Translations under genes and position numbers: made by a program
From: Cardinium endosymbiont cEper1 of Encarsia pergandiella
GTDB lineage: Bacteria; Bacteroidota; Bacteroidia; Cytophagales; Amoebophilaceae
Length of the DNA: 64,000 nucleotides
NCBI RefSeq assembly: GCF_000304455.1
Contig: NC_018605.1
Location: forward strand, 434,035-498,034
Direction: 5' to 3'
Notes under the pieces: model-generated
Databases searched by the model: none
What the model was told of the DNA's origin: nothing
Seen by the model: the letters and a program-made list of their open reading frames with translations, nothing else
Shown here: positions 54,005-63,465 of the stretch, one piece after another
How positions within the stretch are numbered: position 1 is the first letter of the stretch
Layout of the letters: every line of letters begins with the position of its first letter

Positions 54005-55708
54005 CTAAAGGTCGGCCCAAGTTTTGCGTATGAATTGCGCGAGGGAACGAATATGTTCCTTGCTAAAATCAAAAGCAACACCCGCTGTTTGGTAGACCTT
54101 AGGGATCGATGTGGTATAGCCTAATTTTAATGCATTTAGGTAACCATTTAATGCTTGTTTAGGATTTGTTTGGGCCTGCTTCCATACTCCTATTGCACCA
54201 AGCTGTGCGATAGCATATTCAATATAATAGAAAGGTACTTCAAAAAGATGCAATTGCTTTTGCCATAAATGGCTTTTCACTACCTCGTAACCTGTCCAAT
54301 CCGTTACACTATCTGAAAAACTACTAAAGATACGATCCCAATTTTCTGCTCTTTCTGATAAAGTATGATCAGGATGCGTATAGACCCAATGCTGAAAAGC
54401 GTCAATGGCAGCTATCCAAGGCAAACAACTGATCACATGGATCAAGTGATCTTTTTTAGCACGATTAAGGTCTTCTTGTTTGGGAAAGAAAATATCCCAA
54501 TAAGGCATAGTAAGCAACTCCATAGACATAGAGGCCAATTCTGCAATTTCTGATGGACAATGCTTAAAAGGATTTAGCGACAAGTTATGCACTAAGAAAG
54601 AATGAATCGCATGGCCTCCTTCATGAAACATAGTTCGTACATCATCTATAGTAGAAGCTGCATTCATAAAAATAAAAGGTACGCCCGTCTCATCCAAAGG
54701 ATAATTATATCCACCAGGTGCTTTTCCCTTACGGGAGGCCAAGTCCAAGTGGCCCATTTTTTGCATGGTATGCAAACAGTTTGCTAAAAAAGGATCCAGC
54801 TGCTCAAATACCGTAATCGTCTTAGCAACTAGTTCTTCGGCATCTGTGAAGGGACGCAATGGCTTTCTACCCTGTATATCTACTGCATGATCAAATGGCT
54901 GCAGTATCGTCAATCCGAGCGCTGCTTTCCGTGATTTTGCCCATTCATTGAGTAGTGGAACTATTTCTTCTTGGATCGCTGTATGCAAGGTTAAACAATC
55001 TGCTGGGGTGTAATCAAATCGATCCATAGATACGAAAGCGTAGTCTCTAAAATTCTTAAACCCAGCATTTAAAGCCAATTGATGGCGTTGCTGAATCAAC
55101 TTTGAGTAGAGTGCATTAAGTGTATCTTTATCTTGCAACCTGCGTTGTTGTATCTTATCATATACCTCACGTCGAAAGGATCGGTCAGTAGATGCTAAAT
55201 GGGGTGCGGCTTGTTGCAAAGTACACTCTTCCCCAGCTATCTCTACTACCATCGCACCTGCTATCACACTAAATTTACTTGTATTTAACTGAATTTCAGT
55301 TTGGATAGGTATGTTTTCTTGTCTGTAGCAACGCAATTGATTTTCGATCTTTCGAAAAAAGATATCATATTGCGTTTTTTTACGTAGTATATGGGCCGCT
55401 TCTGCAGCTAAAACTTTTTGATGCAATTGATCTGTAACAGCAGCTAGATGAGGGGTAATGGCTGTAATATAGTATTCATAACGATCTTTAGCCACTGCAT
55501 CAGTCGTATTGCAAGAGGTACGAATGTAACGCCAGCCTGCATCCTCTTCTAGTGCCCCTTCTAGTTCACTCCAATCGGCTAAAAATTGTCTTAGATCGTC
55601 CAATGAAGAGAGGTCTCTAGCAAGTAAGTGGCTGTAGAAGGGCTGAATGGAAGTCCAATCTGTGATGACGTAATCTGGTGGCAAAAAAGTACGAATGTAT
55701 TTTTGCAT
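54005..55708 (-). CDS. M3 family oligoendopeptidase (PepF-like)
   Basis: Zinc peptidase of 567 aa. The active-site helix TMFHEGGHAIHSFLVH with the HExxH pattern lies near residue 355-370; the third ligand E is in HCPSEIAELASMSMELL. The first half is helical, as in PepF/oligoendopeptidase F. There is no signal peptide, so it is cytoplasmic and probably degrades short peptides from turnover or uptake. Its stop lies 80 bases after the end of the lipase gene. Confidence 0.92.
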   Translation of the reverse strand: MQKYIRTFLPPDYVITDWTSIQPFYSHLLARDLSSLDDLRQFLADWSELEGALEEDAGWRYIRTSCNTTDAVAKDRYEYYITAITPHLAAVTDQLHQKVLAAEAAHILRKKTQYDIFFRKIENQLRCYRQENIPIQTEIQLNTSKFSVIAGAMVVEIAGEECTLQQAAPHLASTDRSFRREVYDKIQQRRLQDKDTLNALYSKLIQQRHQLALNAGFKNFRDYAFVSMDRFDYTPADCLTLHTAIQEEIVPLLNEWAKSRKAALGLTILQPFDHAVDIQGRKPLRPFTDAEELVAKTITVFEQLDPFLANCLHTMQKMGHLDLASRKGKAPGGYNYPLDETGVPFIFMNAASTIDDVRTMFHEGGHAIHSFLVHNLSLNPFKHCPSEIAELASMSMELLTMPYWDIFFPKQEDLNRAKKDHLIHVISCLPWIAAIDAFQHWVYTHPDHTLSERAENWDRIFSSFSDSVTDWTGYEVVKSHLWQKQLHLFEVPFYYIEYAIAQLGAIGVWKQAQTNPKQALNGYLNALKLGYTTSIPKVYQTAGVAFDFSKEHIRSLAQFIRKTWADL

Positions 55709-55782
55709 GGAATATATTTTTTATATGACGAATTTTTTATAGTGAAACACCAATCTACCCATATTAAATAGGAATCGCAAAC

Positions 55783-55870
55783 GGATCTGTCGCGTCTGTA
55801 GTTGATTTGGGGTCCCTTTTGTCTTAAATTTTGGGTATTATGCGGTCATTAGCTTAATAAAGTTCTAAAA
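55783..55870 (+). repeat. Diverged direct repeat, copy A
   Basis: Begins GGATCTGTCGCGTCTGTAGTTGATT and ends near TTATGCGGTCATTAGC-type sequence. It resembles 56932-57026 (copy B) on the same strand, on the other side of the Rpn-type gene. It is also related, inverted, to about 14821-14883. Nature unknown; perhaps ends of a lost mobile element. Confidence 0.5.
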
Positions 55871-55916
55871 AATAGATACCTGTTTTTTAGTTCTGATTAT
55901 TTTATATTTGTCTCCT

Positions 55917-56792
55917 CTATTTAATTTTTTGAATATCAGACCTAGATAAACCAGTAAGGAGCCCAATATCTTCTATAGCGTAACCTTGTAGAAGCATAGA
56001 TTTCGCTATCTCTAGCTTACCTTCTTGTCTCCCTTCTTGTCTCCCTTGTTGTTCTGCTTCTTTTCTATATTTTTCTATTGTATTGGCTTCTATTCTCAAC
56101 CATTTCAAGTGGTCTTCATAAGCCATTCTTTCTTCATCCGTGAAGTTTAGCGTATCTAAAACATGCAATGCTTTTTTCAGGGTATTGATGGCTAATGGTG
56201 CTGGTAAGTTGTCTTTATTCAGTAAATCATTACGGGTAAGAAAAGCGGTCCAAATGTCTAAGGAGGTTTTGATCTTTTTTAATAAACTATTTAGATCTTC
56301 ATCTGGATCTTTACTGAACTTAGTCAGCTCTACAGTATGTAATTCTAAATCCTTAAAATAGGGTAACCCACTTTCTTTTTCTGTAATATGAAATACATTA
56401 TGATACTTCTGATTGTCTGTTATAGATACAAAGTTAAGAATATGAATACCTATTGCTTTATTTAAACTAGCATAATCCTGAGCACCCTTTAATTGATCTG
56501 TATACAACTTGGCCCAGTAGTATAAGGCACGTTTATCGTAGTCTGCTTCGTCTGTAATTTGAATCTCTATATTAAACCTTTTTCCTGTTTCACTTAAGGC
56601 TTTAATATCTAGGATAGAAAGTTTGTCGCTTCTAAAACTTTTTGGGTTATAAGGGTTTAATAGCGTAACATCTATTACCTGATCTTCTTTTGAAACCGTA
56701 GCATTTATTAACGCAATCAATAGATCTTTATTTTCTTCTACCCCAAATATTTTTTTGAACGCTAAGTCTACTTTCGGGGTAATCTTTTCCAT
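55917..56792 (-). CDS. Rpn-type PD-(D/E)XK nuclease / transposase-like protein
   Basis: 291 aa. The start KITPKVDLAFKKIFGVEENKDLLIALIN is typical of the PD-(D/E)XK family often called Rpn or PDDEXK_2 transposase. The nuclease core has SILDIKALSETGKRFNIEIQ, with D and E-x-Q in place. The C-terminus has the usual QGRQEGRQEGK repeat, from a 12-bp DNA tandem near 56031-56056, and a short helix pair. These proteins promote recombination in E. coli. Many copies usually exist in symbiont genomes. The gene is flanked by diverged direct repeats. Confidence 0.88.
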   Translation of the reverse strand: MEKITPKVDLAFKKIFGVEENKDLLIALINATVSKEDQVIDVTLLNPYNPKSFRSDKLSILDIKALSETGKRFNIEIQITDEADYDKRALYYWAKLYTDQLKGAQDYASLNKAIGIHILNFVSITDNQKYHNVFHITEKESGLPYFKDLELHTVELTKFSKDPDEDLNSLLKKIKTSLDIWTAFLTRNDLLNKDNLPAPLAINTLKKALHVLDTLNFTDEERMAYEDHLKWLRIEANTIEKYRKEAEQQGRQEGRQEGKLEIAKSMLLQGYAIEDIGLLTGLSRSDIQKIK

Positions 56793-57191
56793 AAATCATT
56801 TATATCTATTGCTTTCTAATCACAGGCATGTAATATAATTATTACACAATCAATATACATACTTTTTATGCCATTTAGTAAGCGAATCCTAGTTTATATA
56901 CAGGATCCTCCTTAGATAGGAGCACAATTATGGATCTCTTGTGTCTGTAGTTGATTGTATATAGGTCTCTGTCTTATTCCTAACTTTTATCTGTTATGCC
57001 GCCATTGGTTTAGCGAAGTGCTCAAAAGTGGTCCCGTTTTTTCGGCCACTATATTATAACCCCTTATATTTTAAGTGATCCAAGAGGTCTTAATGTCTAA
57101 ATTTAATCAGTCTATTGCAACGATCTTTCTTTATGATTTTTACAAAAAAATCTATATTTTTATACACTAACAATACTTCAAGGTCGACTAG
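56793..57191. other. 399-base gene-free region between Rpn and comF
   Basis: It contains repeat copy B (56932-57026), a small hairpin CTCCT-TAGAT-AGGAG (56908-56922), a G/C-rich inverted stretch near 57027-57050 and a decayed solo IS end CTATTGCAACGATCTT (57112-57127), similar to the IS5-type terminal repeat. No ORF. Confidence 0.5.
56932..57026 (+). repeat. Diverged direct repeat, copy B
   Basis: Shares GGATCT-n-TGTCTGTAGTTGATT and a later TTATGCCGCCATTGGTTTAG segment with copy A (55783-55870), in the same order and spacing. Together they bracket the Rpn-type gene. Confidence 0.5.
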
Positions 57192-57884
57192 TTAGGATTC
57201 TACTACTGCTATGGTTGCAATACTTACTTGTCCCACACCTGCTGCTAAAAGTGTATTCGTGCAAGAGGCTAATGTAGCCCCTGTAGTGGGAATGTCATCT
57301 ACCAATAGCATATGTTTGTCTGTTAGTAGATCTGGGTGCTTTACTTTAAAGGCACCTTGAAGATTCGTAATGCGTTCACTTTTGTTTTTGGTTGTTTGGG
57401 ATGGCGTATAACGTGTTCGTTCTATACATCCTTCATATAAAGGTATGTGTAATGCATCAGAAAGCCCTTTCGCAAAAAAATCACTTTGGTTGTAGCCTCG
57501 TTCCTTAAGTCTTTTGGGATGTAATGGAACTGCTACAATAGCATCCATACTTTGGATGATAGGTGTTTTATCTAAGATACTACCATACCGTTGTCCGAAT
57601 AGATAGCCAATTTTGGGTTGATTTTTATACTTCATCGCAAAGAGTACCTGCTCAAGACGACTTTTCTTTCTTAGTCTATAGCCTGTCAATCCATAAGTTA
57701 TTGAGGCTTTACCTACAAAATGATTGGTAATAACATTATCTATTAATGTATGGGAATCTGTTTCTGGAAATCCGTTAAAACAAATTGTGCAGATCAAAGT
57801 TTCTCCCTGTACGAGTCTATCATTGCATCCTACACATATGGGAGGAAAAAGTAAATCTAATAATCCGGATATAAATGTTTTCAT
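57192..57884 (-). CDS. comF: ComF family phosphoribosyltransferase-like protein
   Basis: 230 aa. N-terminal zinc ribbon with CVGCNDRL and LICTIC, then a type I phosphoribosyltransferase fold with the PRPP loop MLLVDDIPTTGATLASC. ComF proteins serve DNA uptake in competent bacteria; in Bacteroidota they are widespread with unclear roles. RGYNQSDFFAKGLSDAL is the conserved ComF middle. No other competence gene lies here. Confidence 0.88.
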   Translation of the reverse strand: MKTFISGLLDLLFPPICVGCNDRLVQGETLICTICFNGFPETDSHTLIDNVITNHFVGKASITYGLTGYRLRKKSRLEQVLFAMKYKNQPKIGYLFGQRYGSILDKTPIIQSMDAIVAVPLHPKRLKERGYNQSDFFAKGLSDALHIPLYEGCIERTRYTPSQTTKNKSERITNLQGAFKVKHPDLLTDKHMLLVDDIPTTGATLASCTNTLLAAGVGQVSIATIAVVES

Positions 57885-58023
57885 AGTATGAAGTATAAGC
57901 TTATATCACTTCATCGCATTGATTTTGTACTTTTGTTGGTAATCCAATAAGTTGAGTAGAAAAGAACTACCCTTTATGTGCCTTTCCCATTCTGAATGTA
58001 ATAAATTTTAACTCTATATTTTT

Positions 58024-59286
58024 ATGCTCGATAGAACCATTCCACCACCGTTTAAAGACATTGATCCTATCTGTTTTCCATGGCCAGAAAGCCACTTACT
58101 TCAAAATAAAATTCCCCTCTATGTCTTAAACATGGGGACTCAATCCATTATAGAGTTAGAGCTGATTTTTAAATCTGGTAGTTGCTATGCATTACAACCC
58201 GGTGCTGCCTATTTTACAACGGCTATGTTATTAGAGGGAACCACAACGAAAAGCAGCCAAGATATTGCCCATATAATTGACTATTATGGTGCAACCATTG
58301 ATACGCGTGTACAGAAAGATTTTTGTATCCTCTCGCTTTCCACGCTTGCTAAGCATCTTAATCCCCTGTTAGACTTATTGGTAGAGATTCTATTAATGCC
58401 TAGTTTCCCTGAAAAATCACTCCAACGCTTAAAGCATCTTAAAGTACAAGCCATTCAAATAGCTGATAAAAAGAACGATCAGGTAGCCTATAAGCGATTT
58501 TGTACCGCACTCTTCACAGCAACACATCCCTATGGTAGACCGCTAACTTTACAAGATGTAGATCAAATTCAACCGGCAGATTTACACCACCATTATAAAC
58601 AGCTCTTTTTTTCAGATTGTACTGCTTTTGTCAGTGGACAAGTTACGCCATCAGCCTTAGCATCTATTAAACAGTCCTTAGCCTATTTGCCCTATCAAAA
58701 AAGTTTACAAGTAGCCTCCGTTCCATCTCATCATCTTCCTGAAAAAGTCCATCTAGTGGATCAACAACATCTTCAGTCTGCTATTGTAATCGGTAAAAGG
58801 TTATTACTTAAAAAGGAAGCAGATTTTTTACCAATGATGGTGGTCAATACCCTTTTAGGTGGGTATTTTGGTGCTCGATTGGTACAAAATATTCGGGAAG
58901 ATAAGGGCTATACCTATGCCATTCACTCCAGTATGGTTTCGTTGTTACACGCTGGTTATCTAGCCATTACCACGGAGGTAGCTGAAGCAGTCACAGAAGA
59001 AACCATTCAAGAAATTTATAAAGAGATTGCAATATTACAGGATGAACAAGTTTCCGAAGAAGCCTTGCAAAATGTTAAAAATTATTTATTAGGCCATTTT
59101 TTGACTATGATTAACGATCCCTTTTCAATCATGGAAAAATTTCAAGGCGCCTATCTCCATGGCTTAGCTCAAGATTATTATACTGAATTTTACCATCATG
59201 TACGCAATATAACCCCGTTAGAAGTTAGAAACTTAGCACAAAAATACTTATCTTTGGATTCCTTTACAGAAGTGGTTGTGCGGTAG
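58024..59286 (+). CDS. M16-like peptidase homologue without zinc site
   Basis: 420 aa with two M16 halves. Where active M16 enzymes have HxxEH, this protein reads AYFTTAMLLEGTT, so the zinc ligands are gone. The second half keeps LGGYFGARLVQNIREDKGYTYA, the R/Y segment of the non-catalytic half. It is like the inactive partner of bacterial M16B pairs. The active partner is not adjacent. No signal peptide is evident. It may form a dimer with an active M16 protein encoded elsewhere. Confidence 0.82.
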   Translation: MLDRTIPPPFKDIDPICFPWPESHLLQNKIPLYVLNMGTQSIIELELIFKSGSCYALQPGAAYFTTAMLLEGTTTKSSQDIAHIIDYYGATIDTRVQKDFCILSLSTLAKHLNPLLDLLVEILLMPSFPEKSLQRLKHLKVQAIQIADKKNDQVAYKRFCTALFTATHPYGRPLTLQDVDQIQPADLHHHYKQLFFSDCTAFVSGQVTPSALASIKQSLAYLPYQKSLQVASVPSHHLPEKVHLVDQQHLQSAIVIGKRLLLKKEADFLPMMVVNTLLGGYFGARLVQNIREDKGYTYAIHSSMVSLLHAGYLAITTEVAEAVTEETIQEIYKEIAILQDEQVSEEALQNVKNYLLGHFLTMINDPFSIMEKFQGAYLHGLAQDYYTEFYHHVRNITPLEVRNLAQKYLSLDSFTEVVVR

Positions 59287-59432
59287 TGCCCCTTTTATCA
59301 GGAGTTATTATAGGTTGGTTCAATGGCCTTCTATTTGTGTTTTACACAATAAAAAGGTATATTTGAGTCTATTAGTTATTTTTCTTACCATCCTCAAATT
59401 TTTTTGTTGGTTCAACTTTTTCTTTAAAAAGC

Positions 59433-59882
59433 GTGGATTATATTAGTTATAAGACAAAATATGCGAACAAGCAGGGTGTCAATAAACAATGGGTTGTTGT
59501 TGATGCTTCCTCTCAGCCGTTAGGTAGATTGGCTAGCCAGATTGCTTACCTTATTCGTGGTAAACACAAACCTAATTTTACCCCTCATTTAGATGGAGGT
59601 GATCATGTAATTGTTTTGAATGCCGAGAAAGTAGCTTTATCAGGTAATAAATGGGTAAAAAAAATCTATACCACTTATTCAGGCTATCCTGGTGGGTTAA
59701 AGCATGCTACGCCTCAAGAAGTTCAAGCTTCGAATCCCAAGCGTATAATAGAACATGCGGTAAAAGGAATGTTGCCTAAAAATAGATTAGGAAGAATGTT
59801 GCTGCATCATTTACATGTTTGTGTATCATCTATTCATCCCTATTCGGCTCAGCAGCCAACCGCGATTACTCTAAAATATTAA
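59433..59882 (+). CDS. rplM: 50S ribosomal protein L13
   Basis: 149 aa from a GTG at 59433. Motifs: WVVVDASSQPLGRLASQIA, GDHVIVLNAEKVALSG and VKGMLPKNRLGRMLL. rpsI follows after 10 bases, the conserved L13-S9 pair, then rpsB and tsf in one likely operon. Confidence 0.97.
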   Translation: MDYISYKTKYANKQGVNKQWVVVDASSQPLGRLASQIAYLIRGKHKPNFTPHLDGGDHVIVLNAEKVALSGNKWVKKIYTTYSGYPGGLKHATPQEVQASNPKRIIEHAVKGMLPKNRLGRMLLHHLHVCVSSIHPYSAQQPTAITLKY

Positions 59883-59892
59883 TCATTAACCG

Positions 59893-60282
59893 ATGGAAAC
59901 AGTTAACGCAGTAGGTCGAAGAAAGACCGCCGTAGCTAGGGTGTATCTTCTTAAAGGGACAGGTGCTATTACCATTAATCATAAATCACTTAGAGATTAT
60001 TTCCCAGTAGAAGAAATTGGCTTAATGGTTCAGCAACCTTTCGAAAAGTTAGATATAGTAGGCCAATATAATCTGAAGATTAATGTTACCGGTGGGGGGA
60101 TGCGTGGCCAAGCTGAAGCCATTCGCTTGGGTATTGCTAGGGCACTTTGCAAATTAGACTTAGAAAACAATAGGCCTATACTAAAGAAAGAAGGTTTTCT
60201 AACTAGGGATGCTAGGGTCGTGGAGCGCAAGAAATATGGTCATAAAAAGTCTAGAAAGAGATTCCAATTTACCAAACGTTAA
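59893..60282 (+). CDS. rpsI: 30S ribosomal protein S9
   Basis: 129 aa. Start METVNAVGRRKTAVARVYL, GGGMRGQAEAIRLGIARAL and the end KKSRKRFQFTKR, where the last basic residues reach the P-site tRNA. Second gene of the rplM-rpsI-rpsB-tsf cluster. Confidence 0.98.
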   Translation: METVNAVGRRKTAVARVYLLKGTGAITINHKSLRDYFPVEEIGLMVQQPFEKLDIVGQYNLKINVTGGGMRGQAEAIRLGIARALCKLDLENNRPILKKEGFLTRDARVVERKKYGHKKSRKRFQFTKR

Positions 60283-60318
60283 GCCCATGTGCACAGTTAT
60301 TATTTGTTATTACCCATA

Positions 60319-61257
60319 ATGATGCAATTAGAATTTAAAGCACTACTTGATGCCGGTGTCCATTTTGGTCATTTGACTAGAAAATGGCATCCTAAGATGG
60401 CTCCCTTTATTTTTATGAAACAAAATGGCATACATATTATCGATCTGCATAAGACGATAGACTGTATGCAAAGAGCTTCTTTGCAACTAAATGCAATGGC
60501 GCAAGCTGGGAAAAAAATTCTCTTTGTCGCTACTAAAAAGCAAATTAAATCTTTTGTAGAGCAGACTGCAAAAGATTTAGATATGCCCTATGTTACAGAA
60601 CGGTGGCTTGGTGGCACACTGACTAATTTTCTAAATACGCGAAAGTTATTGAGGCGTATGCTTGCCATAGAGAAAAATATGCATACATTTGCCTACAAAA
60701 GCTTGGCCAAAAAAGAAAGATTGGTTATTGCGCGAGAGCAAGAAAAGCTTACTAGAATATTGCAGGGATTGGTGAATGTTACCAGATTACCCTCTGCATT
60801 GTTTGTAATTGATATCAAGGAAGAACATATTGCTGTTAAGGAAGCTAGAAAATTAGGGATCCCAGTTTTTGCCCTTGTAGATACCAATACAAATCCAGAT
60901 ATAGTTGATTTCCCCATTCCTGGTAATGATGATGCATGCCGTTCTGTCGATATAGTAGTGCGTTATCTTGCTGATGCAATTAAAGAAGGCGTAGAATCCT
61001 ATAAAAAAGAAAAAGCAGAAGCTATCGCTCAACAAGAAGAAGCGGTTGCTCATTCAGCTAATAAAGTAGCCCCTGAAAGAGGTATTAAAGTAGTACAAGG
61101 TGTCGTAATCAAGAAAACAGGTTCTCCCCGGTCTAAATTTTCTACTCCTGCAACTAAAGCAAAAGTAGTACAGGCTACTGCCCCCCTTAAAGATCAGTCA
61201 GTTGACAAAAAAGAAGTAAAACCTACTGTATCCCTTAAGGATCAGCCGGAAAAGTAA
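60319..61257 (+). CDS. rpsB: 30S ribosomal protein S2
   Basis: 312 aa from the ATG at 60319 (MMQLEFKALLDAGVHFGHL); a GTG at 60289 would add ten hydrophobic residues and is unlikely. Motifs: HFGHLTRKWHPKMAPFIF, VTERWLGGTLTNF and VFALVDTNTNPDIVDFPIPGNDDA. A lysine- and alanine-rich C-terminal extension of about 75 residues follows, including two similar segments APLKDQSVDKKEVKP and VSLKDQPEK. Extensions of S2 are frequent in Bacteroidota. Confidence 0.96.
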   Translation: MMQLEFKALLDAGVHFGHLTRKWHPKMAPFIFMKQNGIHIIDLHKTIDCMQRASLQLNAMAQAGKKILFVATKKQIKSFVEQTAKDLDMPYVTERWLGGTLTNFLNTRKLLRRMLAIEKNMHTFAYKSLAKKERLVIAREQEKLTRILQGLVNVTRLPSALFVIDIKEEHIAVKEARKLGIPVFALVDTNTNPDIVDFPIPGNDDACRSVDIVVRYLADAIKEGVESYKKEKAEAIAQQEEAVAHSANKVAPERGIKVVQGVVIKKTGSPRSKFSTPATKAKVVQATAPLKDQSVDKKEVKPTVSLKDQPEK

Positions 61258-61295
61258 GCATAACTATTACGTCATTTGAATATTTTATAACATAT

Positions 61296-62129
61296 ATGGT
61301 CGTTACCGCGCAGGATGTAGCTGCACTAAGGCAAAAAACAGGTGCAGGAATGATGGATTGTAAAAAAGCCCTGATAGAAGCAAAGGGTGATTTTACACAA
61401 GCAATTGATTTTCTTAGAAAAAAAGGGCAAAAAATATTTGCAGATCGTGCCACGCATCATGCAAGTGAAGGGGCTGTTTTTGCTGCTGCAAGTTTGGATC
61501 ATAAAATGTCGTTTTTATTGGTGCTGAACTGTGAAACGGATTTTGTAGCTAAAAATGAGTTGTTTTTGAAGTTAGGTAAATCTATTTTAGAGGCTGCAGT
61601 GGCATACAGGCCTATCTCTATGGAAGCTTTACAAGCATTGCCATTGGGCAATCAAACGGTCCAAGGAGCTGTTGTGGAATCTATTGGTACCATTGGTGAG
61701 AAAATTACCATTTCTAGTTATGAAACCTTGACAGCTGAAACAACCGTTCCCTATATTCATACTGGAAATCGTTTAGCAGTTTTGGTGGGATTAGAAGGTG
61801 CGCAAGGTGAACAAGTGCGCGCTGCAGGTAGAGATGTGGCCATGCAAATAGCGGCTATGGCGCCAGTAGCACTTGATAAAAATCAAGTTGATCCGGCTAT
61901 GCTAGTAAAGGAATCAGCGATTATCCATGCACAAGTTATAAATGAAGGGCATAAAGATGATAAAGCAGAAAAGATAACACAAGGCAGATTACATAAGTTT
62001 TTTCAAGAAAATACACTATTGCCTCAGCCATTTGTGAAAAATACTAAATTGACCGTTGCGGAATACCTTCAAACCGTTGCACCATCTTTAACCGTTACCG
62101 CATTCAAGCGCATTGCAGTTGGTGCATAA
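61296..62129 (+). CDS. tsf: Elongation factor Ts
   Basis: Nucleotide exchange factor for EF-Tu, 277 aa. N-terminal domain ALRQKTGAGMMDCKKALIEA; core with LNCETDFVAKNELF, the conserved TDFV. Follows rpsB by 38 bases, the usual pair. A terminator hairpin lies directly after the stop. Confidence 0.97.
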   Translation: MVVTAQDVAALRQKTGAGMMDCKKALIEAKGDFTQAIDFLRKKGQKIFADRATHHASEGAVFAAASLDHKMSFLLVLNCETDFVAKNELFLKLGKSILEAAVAYRPISMEALQALPLGNQTVQGAVVESIGTIGEKITISSYETLTAETTVPYIHTGNRLAVLVGLEGAQGEQVRAAGRDVAMQIAAMAPVALDKNQVDPAMLVKESAIIHAQVINEGHKDDKAEKITQGRLHKFFQENTLLPQPFVKNTKLTVAEYLQTVAPSLTVTAFKRIAVGA

Positions 62130-62132
62130 TTT

Positions 62133-62154
62133 CGCCTTTTATATCTAAAGGGCG
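62133..62154 (+). terminator. Terminator hairpin after tsf
   Basis: CGCCTTTT and AAAGGGCG form an 8-bp stem with one G-T pair and a 6-base loop, starting 3 bases after the tsf stop. The downstream run is CTCCTTGTTG, a weak T-tract. Confidence 0.55.
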
Positions 62155-62253
62155 CTCCTTGTTGCGTATCCTTGTATGAACGATTTTATACTTATTTATT
62201 TCTATAAGCCATCTATACATGGCTATGGATCATTCTCTATTGCTTCTTTTAAA

Positions 62254-62269
62254 TCCACTAAATAGTGGA
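62254..62269 (+). promoter_or_regulatory. Small perfect hairpin before mnmA
   Basis: TCCACT-AAAT-AGTGGA, 6-bp stem and 4-base loop, 60 bases before mnmA. Role unknown. Confidence 0.3.
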
Positions 62270-62329
62270 GCTTGTTATGCTCCAAATTATACAATACTTT
62301 TAACAGATTTAAAGTTCAACTAGATTTAG

Positions 62330-63436
62330 ATGAGTAAAAAAGGTCGTGTATTAGTGGCTATGAGTGGTGGCATAGATAGTTCTGTAGCGGCTGTAATGTT
62401 GCATGAGCAAGGATACGAAGTAGTAGGCATTACCATGAAAACATGGAATTATGCAAGTAGTGGTGGTAAAAAAAAAGAGACCGGCTGTTGTAGTTTAGAC
62501 GCCATCAATGATGCCAGGAATGTATCGGTTGAGTTGGGATTTCCTCATATTATTTTAGATATAAGAGAAGCATTTGGTAGCTATGTAATTGACCATTTTA
62601 AAGCTGAATATTTAGCTGGTAGAACCCCCAATCCATGCGTATTGTGTAATACACATATTAAGTGGGATGCCCTTTTACAACGTGCCAATACATTAGATTG
62701 TGATTACTTAGCAACCGGGCATTATGCAAAAGTCCGCGCATCAGGAGGCCGTTATATTATTTCTAAGGGATTAGATCCTAAGAAAGACCAATCATATGCC
62801 CTATGGGGCGTTTCGCAAGAGAGTCTGAGTAGGACTTTGCTTCCACTGGGTGGATATACAAAATCTTTTATTCGAACCTTTGCTGCTGAACGTGGCTTTA
62901 CCGACTTGGTTCATAAGTCTGAATCATACGAAATATGCTTTATTCCGGATAATGATTACCGTGGATTCTTAAAACGACAGCTTCCTGGATTAGAAGAAGG
63001 CGTTAAGGGGGGTACATTTATATTGGAAGATGGTACCGTGGTCGGCCATCATGAAGGATATCCTTTTTATACCATTGGTCAGCGTAAAGGATTAAACATT
63101 GCTTTAGGCTATCCAGTATATGTAACAGCTATACACAAGGATACGAATCAAATAGTGTTGGGTACGTTTGATCAGTTGCTTCGAGATGGTATGTATGTAC
63201 ACCAACTCAATTTATCTAAATATATAGATCTTAAAGGTAAGAAGTTAGATACCCTTACCAAGGTTCGGTATAATGATCCTGGAACCCCTGCTGTAATTGA
63301 ACAGGTAGGTGATCAGATGCATGTATTTTTTGGTACCGGTGTACATGCCGTTACACCAGGCCAAGCTGCTGTTTTTTATGAAGAAGAAGATGTAATAGGA
63401 GGGGGGTGGATTTTATCCGCTTTTCAAAAAAAGTAG
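62330..63436 (+). CDS. mnmA: tRNA-specific 2-thiouridylase MnmA
   Basis: Adds sulfur to U34 of Lys, Glu and Gln tRNAs. 368 aa. PP-loop AMSGGIDSSVAAVML at 10-24, catalytic Cys C103 in NPCVLCNTHIKWDALL and the partner C203 in SYEICFIPD. GHYAKV and FYTIGQRKGLNI are also in place. A sulfur source (IscS-type desulfurase and TusA-like carriers) is needed but not seen in the window. Confidence 0.96.
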   Translation: MSKKGRVLVAMSGGIDSSVAAVMLHEQGYEVVGITMKTWNYASSGGKKKETGCCSLDAINDARNVSVELGFPHIILDIREAFGSYVIDHFKAEYLAGRTPNPCVLCNTHIKWDALLQRANTLDCDYLATGHYAKVRASGGRYIISKGLDPKKDQSYALWGVSQESLSRTLLPLGGYTKSFIRTFAAERGFTDLVHKSESYEICFIPDNDYRGFLKRQLPGLEEGVKGGTFILEDGTVVGHHEGYPFYTIGQRKGLNIALGYPVYVTAIHKDTNQIVLGTFDQLLRDGMYVHQLNLSKYIDLKGKKLDTLTKVRYNDPGTPAVIEQVGDQMHVFFGTGVHAVTPGQAAVFYEEEDVIGGGWILSAFQKK

Positions 63437-63465
63437 GATACGATACTGAACCGATCAAATGAAGT

